Assembly: GCA_016342755.1 (NCBI GenBank)
Contig: JAEINS010000016.1
Coordinates: 1 to 64,000, forward strand
DNA from: Melioribacteraceae bacterium
GTDB lineage: Bacteria > Bacteroidota > Ignavibacteria > Ignavibacteriales > Melioribacteraceae
Direction: 5' to 3'
DNA length: 64,000 bases
The translations under genes and the position numbers were made by a program. How positions within the stretch are numbered: the stretch's first letter is position 1; every line of letters starts with the position of its first letter. The notes beneath the pieces were generated by a model. It saw only the letters and a list, made by a program, of their open reading frames with translations, was not told where the DNA came from and made no database searches. Shown here piece after piece: positions 26,939 to 35,738 of the stretch.

Positions 26939-27690
26939 GTACAAAAGTTAAAACTTTAATTATAGATGATGAAAAACTTGCAAGAAGCCTTATAAAAAAA
27001 TATTTAGAAAATAAAAATAATATAGAAATAATTGGCGAATCTGAGAATGGATTTGACGGAATAAAAAAGATTAATGAATTAAAACCCGATCTGGTTTTCT
27101 TAGATATTCAAATGCCAAAGTTAAACGGATTTGAAATGCTGGAGCTTATTGAAGATCCTCCGGTAATTATTTTTTCAACTGCATTCGATAAATATGCGCT
27201 TAAAGCTTTTGATGTTAATGCAACAGACTATCTGCTAAAGCCATATTCAATGGATAGATTTGATGAAGCACTTTCCAAAGCGGTTTCTAAGATTGGGGAA
27301 TTTTCATCTGCAAAAAAAGATGCTTATGAAAAACTAAATGAACAATACTTACACGAAATAGAATATCTCGATAGAATCGTAATTAAAAATAATCAGAAAA
27401 TTTCTATTGTTGCAACTGAAAAAGTTCATCTTTTTGAAGCACAGGATGATTATGTTAAACTTTTTACTGACGATGGTAATTATCTTAAACAGAAAACCTT
27501 GAAGTTCTTTGAGAATCAGTTGGATCCTAAAAGTTTCTTACGAATTCACAGATCATATATAATCAATCTGTCATCAATAAAACAAATTGAATTAGCTGAA
27601 AAGGATACTCATAAAATTATTTTAAAAAACGGCATGTCTGTTAAAGCCAGTAAAACTGGTTATTCCAAGCTAAAAGAAGTATTATCGTAA
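26935..27690 (+). CDS. LytTR-family response regulator
   Basis: 251 residues. The receiver domain occupies ~1-120: acidic pocket DDEKLARSL, phospho-acceptor Asp in LVFLDIQMPKLNG (~56), then FSTAFDKYALKAFDVNATDYLLKPY. A linker leads to a LytTR DNA-binding domain, ~145-250 (FEAQDDYVKLFTDDGNYLKQKTL, FLRIHRSYIINLSSI, KNGMSVKASKTGYSKLKEVL). It is the cognate regulator of the LytS kinase, with overlapping genes. LytTR regulators bind repeated ~9-bp sites; none was identified with confidence here. Confidence 0.93.
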   Translation: MSTKVKTLIIDDEKLARSLIKKYLENKNNIEIIGESENGFDGIKKINELKPDLVFLDIQMPKLNGFEMLELIEDPPVIIFSTAFDKYALKAFDVNATDYLLKPYSMDRFDEALSKAVSKIGEFSSAKKDAYEKLNEQYLHEIEYLDRIVIKNNQKISIVATEKVHLFEAQDDYVKLFTDDGNYLKQKTLKFFENQLDPKSFLRIHRSYIINLSSIKQIELAEKDTHKIILKNGMSVKASKTGYSKLKEVLS

Positions 27691-27771
27691 TTCTATTTAA
27701 CCTCTTTTAATTATCTAATTGCGGTTTTAATACTCTAATATTATATTTTGTTCTTAAATAAAGAGGAAGAG

Positions 27772-29343
27772 ATGCAGATAGATAAGGATATACAATCACG
27801 CCAGGAAGCCCGCGATTTATGTGCTAAAGCAAAAGAAGCCCAATTAGAATTCAAACATTACAATCAGGAACAGGTTGATAAAATTATAAAATCAATGGTT
27901 GATGCCGGAATGAGGGAATCTGAAAGGCTTGCTAAGATGGCTCTGGAAGAAACCGGCTTTGGTAAATGGGAAGATAAGCTTATAAAAAATCAGTTTGCAA
28001 CCCGTGATGTTTATAATCATATAAAAGATTTAAAAACTGTTGGCGTTATTGAAACACGCAGCAATGGAAAAATTGTCCGTATAGCTGAACCAATGGGAGT
28101 TGTAGCGGCAATAATCCCTTCAACAAATCCAACCTCTACTGCAATGTTTAAAAGTATTATTTCTCTTAAATGCAGAAATACAATTGTCGCAAGCCCGCAT
28201 CCCAAAGCAGTTAATTGTACTCTTGAAGCATTAAAAGTTATGTCAGAAGCTGCAGTAAGTGCCGGAGCTCCTAAAAATTTAATTCTTGGCATGACAATTC
28301 CTACTCTGGAAGGAACCGAAGCATTAATGAAAGAAGATAATGTTGCCATAATTTTAGCAACCGGAAGTAATCCAATGGTAAAAGCGGCGTACAGTGCCGG
28401 CAAACCTGCTTATGGTGTTGGCTCTGGCAATGTTCCGTCTTACATAGACAGATCCGCAAATTATAAAAAAGCTGTAAGCGATATTATTAAAGGAACAACT
28501 TTTGACAATGGAACTTTATGCTCATCAGAGCAGGCAATGATTGTAGACAGACCTTTAGCCGAAAAAGTAATTGCTGAATCAAAAAGTAAAGGAATCTATT
28601 TTGTAACTTCTGAAGAGAAAAGAAAACTTGAAAATGCAGTTACAAAAGGTGGAAAACTTAACGCTGAAATTGTTGGTAAATCGGCTGAGTTTATTGCTGA
28701 ATATGCCGGAATAAAAGTACCAGCCGGAACAAAAGTTTTAGCCGCAGAATGTACAACCGTTGGGCACGATGAACTTTTATCAATGGAAAAACTTTCGCCT
28801 ATGCTGGCATTTTATGTTGTTGATGGCTGGTTAGACGGATGTCATAAATGTATAGAATTATTAAAATTTGGCGGAATTGGTCATACACTTTCAATTCATG
28901 CAAATGATCAGGATATAATAATGAAATTTGCGCTTGAAAAACCCGCTTTCAGAATTGTTGTTAATACTCCCAGCTCACTAGGAGCCGTTGGTTATACAAC
29001 TGATTTAGCACCAACATTAACCATTGGCGTTGGAACCTGGGGCGGCTCAATTATATCGGAAAATGTTTCTGCTGTACATTTAATGAACGTTAAAACATTA
29101 GCCTACGAAACAAAACCGATAAACGAAGGGAACTCAGTATCATCTTTAAAACATGTATCGTCAAGTTCAGGTTTTATGGAAACAATTGAAGAAAGACTTA
29201 GAGCCAGAGCTGGAAATCCCGTAATAAAAGAGAAAACTAATCAGCCGCAGGAAAAAATAGTTCCTAAGGATAAAAGTGCTGTATTTGGATCTGGAATTTC
29301 GAAAGGCGAGATAAATAAAATTATCAGTGAGTTTAAACATTAA
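27772..29343 (+). CDS. CoA-acylating aldehyde dehydrogenase with C-terminal extension
   Basis: 523 residues from ATG 27772, which has GAGGAAGAG just before it; an in-frame ATG at 27748 is less likely. The fold is that of the acetaldehyde/propionaldehyde dehydrogenases (AdhE N-terminus, EutE/PduP): PMGVVAAIIPSTNPTSTAMFK, KAAYSAGKPAYGVGSGNVP, catalytic Cys250 in FDNGTLCSSEQ, and the closing GVGTWGGSIISENVS. It converts an aldehyde, NAD+ and CoA to acyl-CoA. After residue ~470 a polar, proline/lysine linker ends in a short amphipathic helix (GISKGEINKIISEF). Such linker-plus-helix tails are encapsulation peptides in some bacterial microcompartments, but no shell protein gene is in this window. 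It is likely transcribed alone, with the hairpin at 29377-29412. Confidence 0.92.
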   Translation: MQIDKDIQSRQEARDLCAKAKEAQLEFKHYNQEQVDKIIKSMVDAGMRESERLAKMALEETGFGKWEDKLIKNQFATRDVYNHIKDLKTVGVIETRSNGKIVRIAEPMGVVAAIIPSTNPTSTAMFKSIISLKCRNTIVASPHPKAVNCTLEALKVMSEAAVSAGAPKNLILGMTIPTLEGTEALMKEDNVAIILATGSNPMVKAAYSAGKPAYGVGSGNVPSYIDRSANYKKAVSDIIKGTTFDNGTLCSSEQAMIVDRPLAEKVIAESKSKGIYFVTSEEKRKLENAVTKGGKLNAEIVGKSAEFIAEYAGIKVPAGTKVLAAECTTVGHDELLSMEKLSPMLAFYVVDGWLDGCHKCIELLKFGGIGHTLSIHANDQDIIMKFALEKPAFRIVVNTPSSLGAVGYTTDLAPTLTIGVGTWGGSIISENVSAVHLMNVKTLAYETKPINEGNSVSSLKHVSSSSGFMETIEERLRARAGNPVIKEKTNQPQEKIVPKDKSAVFGSGISKGEINKIISEFKH

Positions 29344-29376
29344 AATATGCCACAGAATAAAAACCGGATTTATATT

Positions 29377-29412
29377 ATCAAGATGAATAATTATATAATT
29401 ATTCATCTTGAT
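29377..29412 (+). terminator. 36-bp perfect palindrome after the aldehyde dehydrogenase gene
   Basis: Left arm atcaagatgaataattat (29377-29394) is the exact reverse complement of 29395-29412. It lies 33 bases past the stop codon. No strong T-run follows, so it is either a factor-independent stop or an RNA-stabilising hairpin. Confidence 0.65.
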
Positions 29413-29545
29413 TTATAACATTGAATTTAATAAGTTTATTGCCAGTCTAGAAAACTTTTGAAGCAAGGGTGATTCATAATTGTATATGGTTAGAAAGCAC
29501 GTGTAATACGGCTTTTGTAAGTTTTCGGTTTAAATTTGGGATGAT

Positions 29546-29737
29546 ATGAAAAACCTGGTAAATAAAAATTATTATAAGTGGACAGTTAAAGACGGTGACT
29601 ATGATTTGTTTTTAACTGAGCAGGAAGATATAGACAAAAAAAATAAGATAAAAAGAATTAGAAATTTTTCAATTTTTTCTTTTTTTATTTCTGCAATGGT
29701 CATTGCTGTTTTTTATTTTTTCAAGAGAGGATTTTAA
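29546..29737 (+). CDS. Small single-TM hypothetical protein
   Basis: 63 residues. The N-terminal ~38 are charged ([17 protein letters not shown]), then a KIKRIRN basic patch leads into one TM helix ([15 protein letters not shown]) and ends KRGF. GGGATG sits just before the ATG. It converges on lptB and the two stop regions overlap by 4 bases. No family is recognised; coding is supported by the ribosome site and sensible composition only. Confidence 0.5.
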   Translation: MKNLVNKNYYKWTVKDGDYDLFLTEQEDIDKKNKIKRIRNFSIFSFFISAMVIAVFYFFKRGF

Positions 29738-30477
29738 CCGTATCTCTCTAATTTGAAATTTTCACCAAGGTATAATTTTCTAACCTCACTATCTTCAGCT
29801 AATTCATTCGCAGAACCGGATTTAAAGATCTGACCATTAATTAGAATATATCCTTTATCTACAATACTTAAAGTTTCATGCACGTTGTGATCTGTAATTA
29901 GAATTCCAATCCCTTTATGCTTCAAATTTGCAACAATGCCCATAATATCTTCAACTGCTATAGGATCAACTCCGGCAAATGGTTCATCCAATAATATAAA
30001 TTTTGGTTTTGAAGCCAAAGCTCTTGCTATTTCAGTACGCCGTCTTTCTCCTCCGCTTAACTGAAATCCTAAACTTTTTCTTATATGTGTAATGTTCAGT
30101 TCTTCAAGTAATTGCTCCATTCTTTCTTTACGTTCAGTTTTCGGAATATTAAGCATTTGGAGCACTGCCATAATATTATCTTCAACACTAAGCCGTCTAA
30201 ATACTGATGCTTCCTGAGGCAAATAACCAACACCTTGTTTAGCTCTTTTATACATAGGCTCAGATGTTATTTCGTTTTCTTCAAGAAAAACCCTGCCGGC
30301 ATTAGGTTTTATCATCCCGACAATCATATAAAAGGTTGTAGTCTTTCCGGCACCGTTGGGTCCAAGTAATCCCACTATCTCCTTCTGTTCAACCTCTATA
30401 GAAACCTTATTTACAACTGTACGTTTTTTATAAACTTTTACTAAATTTTCACTTCTTAATGTTAGGATTTTCGACAT
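29734..30477 (-). CDS. lptB: LPS export ABC transporter ATP-binding protein LptB
   Basis: 247 residues. Walker A is GPNGAGKTT (~38), Q-loop [17 protein letters not shown] signature [16 protein letters not shown], Walker [14 protein letters not shown] and H-loop [20 protein letters not shown] and the RKLYLGENF end are characteristic of LptB. It powers extraction of LPS from the inner membrane with LptFG (not in the window). It is last in the ruvB-kdsA-kdsC-kdsD-lptC-ostA-lptB operon, one base after the preceding stop. Confidence 0.97.
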   Translation of the reverse strand: MSKILTLRSENLVKVYKKRTVVNKVSIEVEQKEIVGLLGPNGAGKTTTFYMIVGMIKPNAGRVFLEENEITSEPMYKRAKQGVGYLPQEASVFRRLSVEDNIMAVLQMLNIPKTERKERMEQLLEELNITHIRKSLGFQLSGGERRRTEIARALASKPKFILLDEPFAGVDPIAVEDIMGIVANLKHKGIGILITDHNVHETLSIVDKGYILINGQIFKSGSANELAEDSEVRKLYLGENFKLERYG

Positions 30478-30478
30478 A

Positions 30479-31822
30479 TCATTTCTTTGGTTTATTTAAC
30501 AACTCTTCTTTTGGGGGTTTATTTTTATGAATCTGAAATGCTGGCAATGTAAATTCTAATTCTTTACCTGTAACCAATTTCTCAGGATGATATTCAGTTT
30601 TTGGCGATTTATACAATTTCACATCAGTTACAAAATTATCTTCAAAATAAATTTTTGCTTTCCCCGAGCTGGATTTTATAAGTCCGCCCGGTTCATTTTT
30701 ATCGTAATTATAATATATACTTAAAACACTTCCGTCTACTTCTGTTCTATTTAAATTATTCTCTTTAAAGAATATCTTAAGCGAATCACCCATTATCTGG
30801 TCAAATCTGTTTTTATTACTACTATTATAAGAAAGTAAAAACGCGTTCTGAACAATATCGATATAATTTAAATTATTATTTTTTATAAATATATTTATTG
30901 TATCGCCTAATAATTGCGAGTTATCGTACCATAAAACAGGCTGTTTTGTTTCATCGTTTTTACGGGCAATAAAAATCCGTTCTTCTTCCTTTATGTAAAT
31001 GGTTTTATCATTTACCGATGAAAACTGACCTCTGATAATCTTAACCGAATCAGAAGCAATTAATTTGTGAAGTGAATCTTTCTCTGATTCGAGTATCATT
31101 GATGAAATTAGAAGTGTATCTAATTCGCCGGTACTTGAAGTATCTATTTGGGTTAACAAAGGATTTCCCGTAATCTTGGTATAATTGGTTTTTCCCAGGT
31201 CTTCAAGATATTCACCCGTTATAACTATATTATTCTCAGGATTAGTAATCTTAACGTTTCCATAAGCGTATGTTAGCTGGTCTTCTTTAAAATTTATTAA
31301 ACTATCCGATTTAATTGAAGAAAGTGAATCTGAAATCCTCACATCCCCGGTAGCAATCGATTTATTTATATCGTTGTAATAAATTAATAAATTTGAACTG
31401 AGTTTATTTAATCCATCAAATAAATCTACTTCATCCTTAAATCTTGCTCTTTTTTCATTAAAATAGTAAAAGCCGCTTTTTGCTGATAAGATTGTGTGTC
31501 CGTCATTTAAAATTATTGCTTTATCAGAATAAGCGTACTTAGTGTCTCCAAAATATCTTATATGTTCTGTTAAAATTGTAATTGTGTCCTGCACTGCAAC
31601 AACATTGCCAATTAACTCTACTTCATTTCTAGCCAGAAACCGGATTGCTCTGTTGCATGTTATCTTAACTTCCCCCTGGGTCATAACTACATTATCAACC
31701 CATTCCTGGACACTTTCTTTTCCAATTTTTCCACCTTTAAGAAGATCACCTGTAACGGTCAGTTCTTCTTGTGCAATAAGACTTGAGATAAAAATGAACA
31801 ATAATAGGATAACTTTTTGCAT
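30479..31822 (-). CDS. OstA-like (LptA-type) periplasmic LPS transport protein
   Basis: 447 residues with a signal peptide (~1-16, ending SSLIAQ). The mature part is a long run of beta-jellyroll OstA repeats ([10 protein letters not shown]..., [51 protein letters not shown]). At 447 residues it is over twice the length of E. coli LptA (185), so it is the long Bacteroidota-type 'OstA-like protein', which may extend the bridge across the periplasm. Genes on either side (lptC and lptB) confirm the pathway. Confidence 0.88.
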   Translation of the reverse strand: MQKVILLLFIFISSLIAQEELTVTGDLLKGGKIGKESVQEWVDNVVMTQGEVKITCNRAIRFLARNEVELIGNVVAVQDTITILTEHIRYFGDTKYAYSDKAIILNDGHTILSAKSGFYYFNEKRARFKDEVDLFDGLNKLSSNLLIYYNDINKSIATGDVRISDSLSSIKSDSLINFKEDQLTYAYGNVKITNPENNIVITGEYLEDLGKTNYTKITGNPLLTQIDTSSTGELDTLLISSMILESEKDSLHKLIASDSVKIIRGQFSSVNDKTIYIKEEERIFIARKNDETKQPVLWYDNSQLLGDTINIFIKNNNLNYIDIVQNAFLLSYNSSNKNRFDQIMGDSLKIFFKENNLNRTEVDGSVLSIYYNYDKNEPGGLIKSSSGKAKIYFEDNFVTDVKLYKSPKTEYHPEKLVTGKELEFTLPAFQIHKNKPPKEELLNKPKK

Positions 31823-31827
31823 GATAT

Positions 31828-32376
31828 TTATTTTATCCCATTATTATTTTGTGATGTGAAAACCGGATGGAAAATTTTATAGTTAACAAGTGACTGATCA
31901 GATTCGAATCCGTAACCTTCTGTTTTATCTTCGCCGTTTACAATTGTTACAAACTCTTCAGTTACAATCTTCTGATCCTTATTTCTCCACATTAATTCCT
32001 CTGTATACAAAGTCACACCGCTATCACTAGCGGCAACAACGTTTTCAATGGCATACATATCATTTGTTTTATTATTTATTTTTCCTTTAACCGAAGTTAA
32101 GGTAGAAGTATTAACACCTTCTTCGTTGTAAAAATGAATTTTCACACTTTTAAGCAACGTTACTTCTGTATCAGTATATTTTCTTAAAGTGTCAAAGTAT
32201 AAAATGGCTTTAAGTTCGCCTAATTCTGTAATTCTAACTTTTGAATTATAAATCTCCTGATCAGGAATTTCTTCACTGGTTAAACTTTCAACAATTACAG
32301 GTTTCACTTTGTTTTTGGAACAGAAAGAAAAACTAACTGCCAGAACAGTTAAGAATATTATGTTTTTTAAACTCAT
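31828..32376 (-). CDS. lptC: LPS export ABC transporter periplasmic protein LptC
   Basis: 182 residues. The N-terminus carries a signal with a Cys at ~20 (SFSFCSKNK), suggesting a lipoprotein rather than the TM anchor of E. coli LptC. The rest is a single LptC jellyroll (EIPDQEIYNSKVRITELGEL, VHFYNEEG-like strand, LTSVKGKINNKTNDMYAIENV). The first 4 bases overlap the end of kdsD and the gene ends 5 bases before the ostA-like gene, so translation is tightly coupled. It passes LPS from LptFG to the OstA-like bridge. Confidence 0.88.
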   Translation of the reverse strand: MSLKNIIFLTVLAVSFSFCSKNKVKPVIVESLTSEEIPDQEIYNSKVRITELGELKAILYFDTLRKYTDTEVTLLKSVKIHFYNEEGVNTSTLTSVKGKINNKTNDMYAIENVVAASDSGVTLYTEELMWRNKDQKIVTEEFVTIVNGEDKTEGYGFESDQSLVNYKIFHPVFTSQNNNGIK

Positions 32377-33350
32377 CTGGCTTCTAAGCCAATTTTAATA
32401 AGATCATGAATATGTACAATACCAACCGGATGTTTTTGTGAATCGGTAATAATTAGCGATGTAATATTATATTTCTCCATCTGATGTAAAGCAAATGACG
32501 CTAGATAATCTTCCTGAATTGTCTTAGGTCCAACTGTCATTATATCTTCAGCATTTAATCCTTTCATATCCAATGTTTTTTCAAGAAGTCTTCTTAAATC
32601 ACCGTCAGTAATTATTCCTACTAATTCGCCTTTATCATTAACAACAGCAGTACAGCCTAATCTTTTGGAAGTAATTTCGTAAATGGTTTCTATAAGAGGA
32701 GTATTTACATTAACTATGGGAACATGATTTCCTTTAATCATAATCTCTGAAAGCTTTAATGAAAGGCGTTTACCCAGACTTCCGCCCGGATGCAATAGAG
32801 CAAAATCATCAGGAGTGAAACCCCGTTTTTCAATTAACGCAACAGCAACAGCATCTCCCATTACAAGTGTTGCGGTTGTTGATGAAGTTGGCGCAAGATC
32901 ATGAGGACAAGCTTCTTCGGCAACTGAAACATCTAAAACTATATCACTTAATTGTGCTATTCTGGAATTTAGATTTCCAACCATTGCAATTATTGTTACC
33001 TCAAGTCGTCTAAACATTGGAATCAGATTTATAAGTTCTTCTGTGTTACCACCTTTAGAAGCAATTATAACTATATCATCTTTCCTTACCATTCCTAAAT
33101 CGCCATGAAAAGCATCTGTCGGATGCATGTAAATTGCAGCAGTTCCTGTCGAGTTAAGTGTTGCAACAATCTTTCTGGCAATTAAGCCCGATTTACCCAT
33201 TCCCGTTAATACAACTCTTCCTTTCGATTTATAAATTACATCAACTGTCTGAACAAAATTTTCATCAATTTTATCTTCTAAATTTTTAACAGCATTGGTT
33301 TCTATTCTTATAACTTCTTTGCCTTTAGCAATTATCTGCTCTTCAGACAT
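32373..33350 (-). CDS. kdsD: D-arabinose-5-phosphate isomerase (KdsD/KpsF)
   Basis: 325 residues from ATG 33350, preceded by GGAGGAAATTG; the frame runs to 33374 but without a better site. An N-terminal SIS domain (~35-170: GRVVLTGMGKSGLIARKIVATL, SKGGNTEELINLIPMF, CPHDLAPTSSTTATLVMGDA) is followed by two CBS domains (~200-325; NTPLIETIYEITSKRLG, GIITDGDLRRLLEKTL). It converts ribulose-5-phosphate to arabinose-5-phosphate, the first Kdo precursor. The neighbours kdsC and kdsA catalyse the next steps. Confidence 0.96.
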   Translation of the reverse strand: MSEEQIIAKGKEVIRIETNAVKNLEDKIDENFVQTVDVIYKSKGRVVLTGMGKSGLIARKIVATLNSTGTAAIYMHPTDAFHGDLGMVRKDDIVIIASKGGNTEELINLIPMFRRLEVTIIAMVGNLNSRIAQLSDIVLDVSVAEEACPHDLAPTSSTTATLVMGDAVAVALIEKRGFTPDDFALLHPGGSLGKRLSLKLSEIMIKGNHVPIVNVNTPLIETIYEITSKRLGCTAVVNDKGELVGIITDGDLRRLLEKTLDMKGLNAEDIMTVGPKTIQEDYLASFALHQMEKYNITSLIITDSQKHPVGIVHIHDLIKIGLEAR

Positions 33351-33382
33351 CAATTTCCTCCATAATAAAATCAATCATATAT

Positions 33383-33877
33383 CTATGTACCTTCTTTATA
33401 TGATTGAACTAATAAGTTATTTATATTTACTATAATTTCTAAAGCGCTTTCTCCTTCGCAAACAAAATCAACAACGCGCTTCACTTCTCTGCGTGCATGT
33501 TTAGGCGCAGCAGAAACTCCAACCTTCTGAAGTAAAGGAATATCAAGTAAATTATCACCTATATAGAATACATTTTCAAATTTTAACTTTTTTTTATCTA
33601 TTAACTTTTGCACAAAGCCCAATTTATCCAGGGTTGCTGAAGCAAAAAGCGTAAAACCCTTTTTATCAAAGAAGGATGTTACTTCGTCTTTATTACGCCC
33701 GGTAATTACACCTACCATAGAACCATTAATTGATAAGGTTTCAAAAAGGACTTTTATTTTTTCTTCCGCGTCAACTGTATAAAATGATGAGAGATCTTCT
33801 TCGCCTAGATATAAAACGCCTTCAAGATCGAATAAAAACAGCCTGACTTTTCTGAGGTTCAATAAAATATTATTCAT
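33383..33877 (-). CDS. kdsC: Kdo-8-phosphate phosphatase (KdsC-like, HAD family), variant active site
   Basis: 164 residues, family length. HAD motif I is FLFDLEGVL (~13-21); KdsC enzymes normally have D-x-D-G-V-L, so the second Asp (general acid/base) is Glu here. Motif II is VITGRN, motif III the Lys in LDKLGFVQKL, and motif IV GDNLLDIPLL in place of the usual GDDxNDxPLL. It would remove phosphate from Kdo-8-P. Position between kdsA (8-base overlap) and kdsD strongly supports the role, but the changed residue leaves the activity uncertain. Confidence 0.85.
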   Translation of the reverse strand: MNNILLNLRKVRLFLFDLEGVLYLGEEDLSSFYTVDAEEKIKVLFETLSINGSMVGVITGRNKDEVTSFFDKKGFTLFASATLDKLGFVQKLIDKKKLKFENVFYIGDNLLDIPLLQKVGVSAAPKHARREVKRVVDFVCEGESALEIIVNINNLLVQSYKEGT

Positions 33878-34691
33878 TGTTTTTTACAATCTCATCAATT
33901 TTTTTTAGTTCAATTAATAAATCTTCAAGTTCTGATAGTGCTAACTGACTTGCAGCATCACTTTTTGCCTCCGAAGGATTTGGATGAACCTCAAGAAATA
34001 ACGCATCGATACCTACGGCTACAGCGGCTTTTGCTAATGGTCTTATATATTCAGGGTTACCTCCGGTAATTTCACCGGTTCCCGGCATTTGTACCGAATG
34101 AGTCGCATCCATAACAACCGGATAACCCAGTTCCCGCATTATAACTAATGAACGCATATCAACAACAAGATTATTATATCCGAACGTTGAACCCCGCTCT
34201 GTGAATAAAATATTATTGTTGCCCGTTGATCTAACTTTTTCCGCAGCATGTTTCATATCACCAGGAGCCAGAAATTGTCCTTTTTTAATATTTACAATTT
34301 TTCCGGTCTTGCCCGCGGCCACAAGTAAATCGGTCTGTCTGCACAAGAACGCCGGAATTTGAAGTATATCAACCACTTCAGCAGCCTTTGCCGCTTCTTG
34401 CTCAGTATGAATATCGGTTACAAGCGGTAGTAACAACTCATCTTTAATCTTTTTTAGTATTGCAAGAGCTTCTTTGTCACCAAGTCCGGTAAAAGAATTT
34501 ACACTTGTTCTATTTGCTTTTTTGTAACTTGACTTAAATATAAACGGGATATTTAGTCTTTCCGTAATCGCTTTAATTTCTTTGGCGGTATTAAAAGTAA
34601 TTTCCTCACTTTCAATAACGCAAGGACCGGCCATTAATACAAACGGATTTCCGCCGCCAAATATTATATTATTAATTTTAACTTTGTTCAT
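33870..34691 (-). CDS. kdsA: 3-deoxy-8-phosphooctulonate synthase
   Basis: 273 residues from ATG 34691 ([12 protein letters not shown]). A longer frame reaches 34736, but that would overlap ruvB more deeply and has no ribosome site. Family landmarks: [32 protein letters not shown]-like [47 protein letters not shown] and [15 protein letters not shown]. It condenses arabinose-5-phosphate with phosphoenolpyruvate to Kdo-8-phosphate in the cytoplasm. It overlaps the end of ruvB by 14 bases and the start of kdsC by 8. Confidence 0.97.
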   Translation of the reverse strand: MNKVKINNIIFGGGNPFVLMAGPCVIESEEITFNTAKEIKAITERLNIPFIFKSSYKKANRTSVNSFTGLGDKEALAILKKIKDELLLPLVTDIHTEQEAAKAAEVVDILQIPAFLCRQTDLLVAAGKTGKIVNIKKGQFLAPGDMKHAAEKVRSTGNNNILFTERGSTFGYNNLVVDMRSLVIMRELGYPVVMDATHSVQMPGTGEITGGNPEYIRPLAKAAVAVGIDALFLEVHPNPSEAKSDAASQLALSELEDLLIELKKIDEIVKNNE

Positions 34692-35715
34692 CAAATAAAC
34701 CTTTATCACTATTTGCTTTTTTTCTTGTTTTACCAAATCTGATATAAGCCAAATCGGTTGCTTCTCTGCCTCTTGGTGTACGCTGTATAAATCCCTGCTG
34801 AATTAAAAACGGTTCGTATACTTCTTCAATTGTTCCGGCATCTTCATTTACAGAAACCGCAAGGTTATTTAATCCAACCGGACCGCCGTTAAATTTCTCA
34901 ATAATAGTAAGGATAATATCTTTATCCATCTCATCAAGCCCGTATTCATCCACTTCTAAAGCATCTAGTGCTTTTTTTACAATTGCCAGATCAACAACCG
35001 TTTTATCTTCAAAGTCCGCAAAATCACGTGTTCTTCTTAACAATCTATTAGCAATTCTGGGAGTTCCTCTCGATCTTTTTGCTAATTCGAAAGCAGCATC
35101 TTCATCAATATTTAGATTAAGAATGTTTGAAGAGCGTTTTATAATTGTACATAAAAGTTTGCTGTCATAATAATCGAATCTTGATTTTATCCCAAAACGA
35201 TCTCTCAACGGAGCGGTTAATAAACCGGCTCTGGTTGTTGCACCAATTAAAGTATATTTGGGAAGTGTTAATTGAACTGTACGCGCATTAGGTCCGGAAT
35301 CTATCATTATATCTAAAGTATAATCTTCCATAGCCGAATAAAGATATTCTTCAACTACAGGAGAAAGACGGTGTATTTCATCAATAAAAATCACAGATTT
35401 TTCTTCAAGATTTGTTAGAATTCCCGCAAGATCACCCGGCTTTTCTAAAACCGGTCCAGAAGTAATTTTCAATTTAACGCCCATTTCATGGGCAATTATA
35501 TGTGCAAGTGTTGTTTTACCAAGTCCGGGAGGGCCGGTTAATAAAACATGATCTAAACCTTCATCACGTTTTTTTGCGGCTCCGATAAATACTTTTAAGT
35601 TTTCAACAATTTTTTTCTGACCAGTAAACTCATCAAAGCTTATAGGTCTTAAAGCATGCTCAAACTTTTTATCATCAATTCCAAGAATAGGATTTGTAGT
35701 TTCCGAATCTCTCAT
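34678..35715 (-). CDS. ruvB: Holliday junction branch-migration helicase RuvB
   Basis: 345 residues from ATG 35715, with AAGGTG before it (a GTG at 35721 is inside that site). [15 protein letters not shown] opens the AAA+ domain; Walker A is [12 protein letters not shown], Walker [10 protein letters not shown], sensor [16 protein letters not shown], arginine-finger region [15 protein letters not shown], and the C-terminal winged helix ends [18 protein letters not shown]. With RuvA and RuvC (not present here) it drives branch migration. It heads the Kdo/LPS-export operon, an odd functional mixture held together by overlapping genes. Confidence 0.97.
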   Translation of the reverse strand: MRDSETTNPILGIDDKKFEHALRPISFDEFTGQKKIVENLKVFIGAAKKRDEGLDHVLLTGPPGLGKTTLAHIIAHEMGVKLKITSGPVLEKPGDLAGILTNLEEKSVIFIDEIHRLSPVVEEYLYSAMEDYTLDIMIDSGPNARTVQLTLPKYTLIGATTRAGLLTAPLRDRFGIKSRFDYYDSKLLCTIIKRSSNILNLNIDEDAAFELAKRSRGTPRIANRLLRRTRDFADFEDKTVVDLAIVKKALDALEVDEYGLDEMDKDIILTIIEKFNGGPVGLNNLAVSVNEDAGTIEEVYEPFLIQQGFIQRTPRGREATDLAYIRFGKTRKKANSDKGLFDEQS

Positions 35716-35738
35716 AAACACCTTAAATATTCAGCCAA

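Noticed and set aside
24437-27690. Idea that the operon is a phage-defence system
   Set aside because: No nuclease, protease or toxin module; all parts match envelope-stress signalling.
29413-29545. Somewhat less AT-rich spacer considered as a non-coding RNA or riboswitch
   Set aside because: No complete paired structure or known motif could be built by eye.
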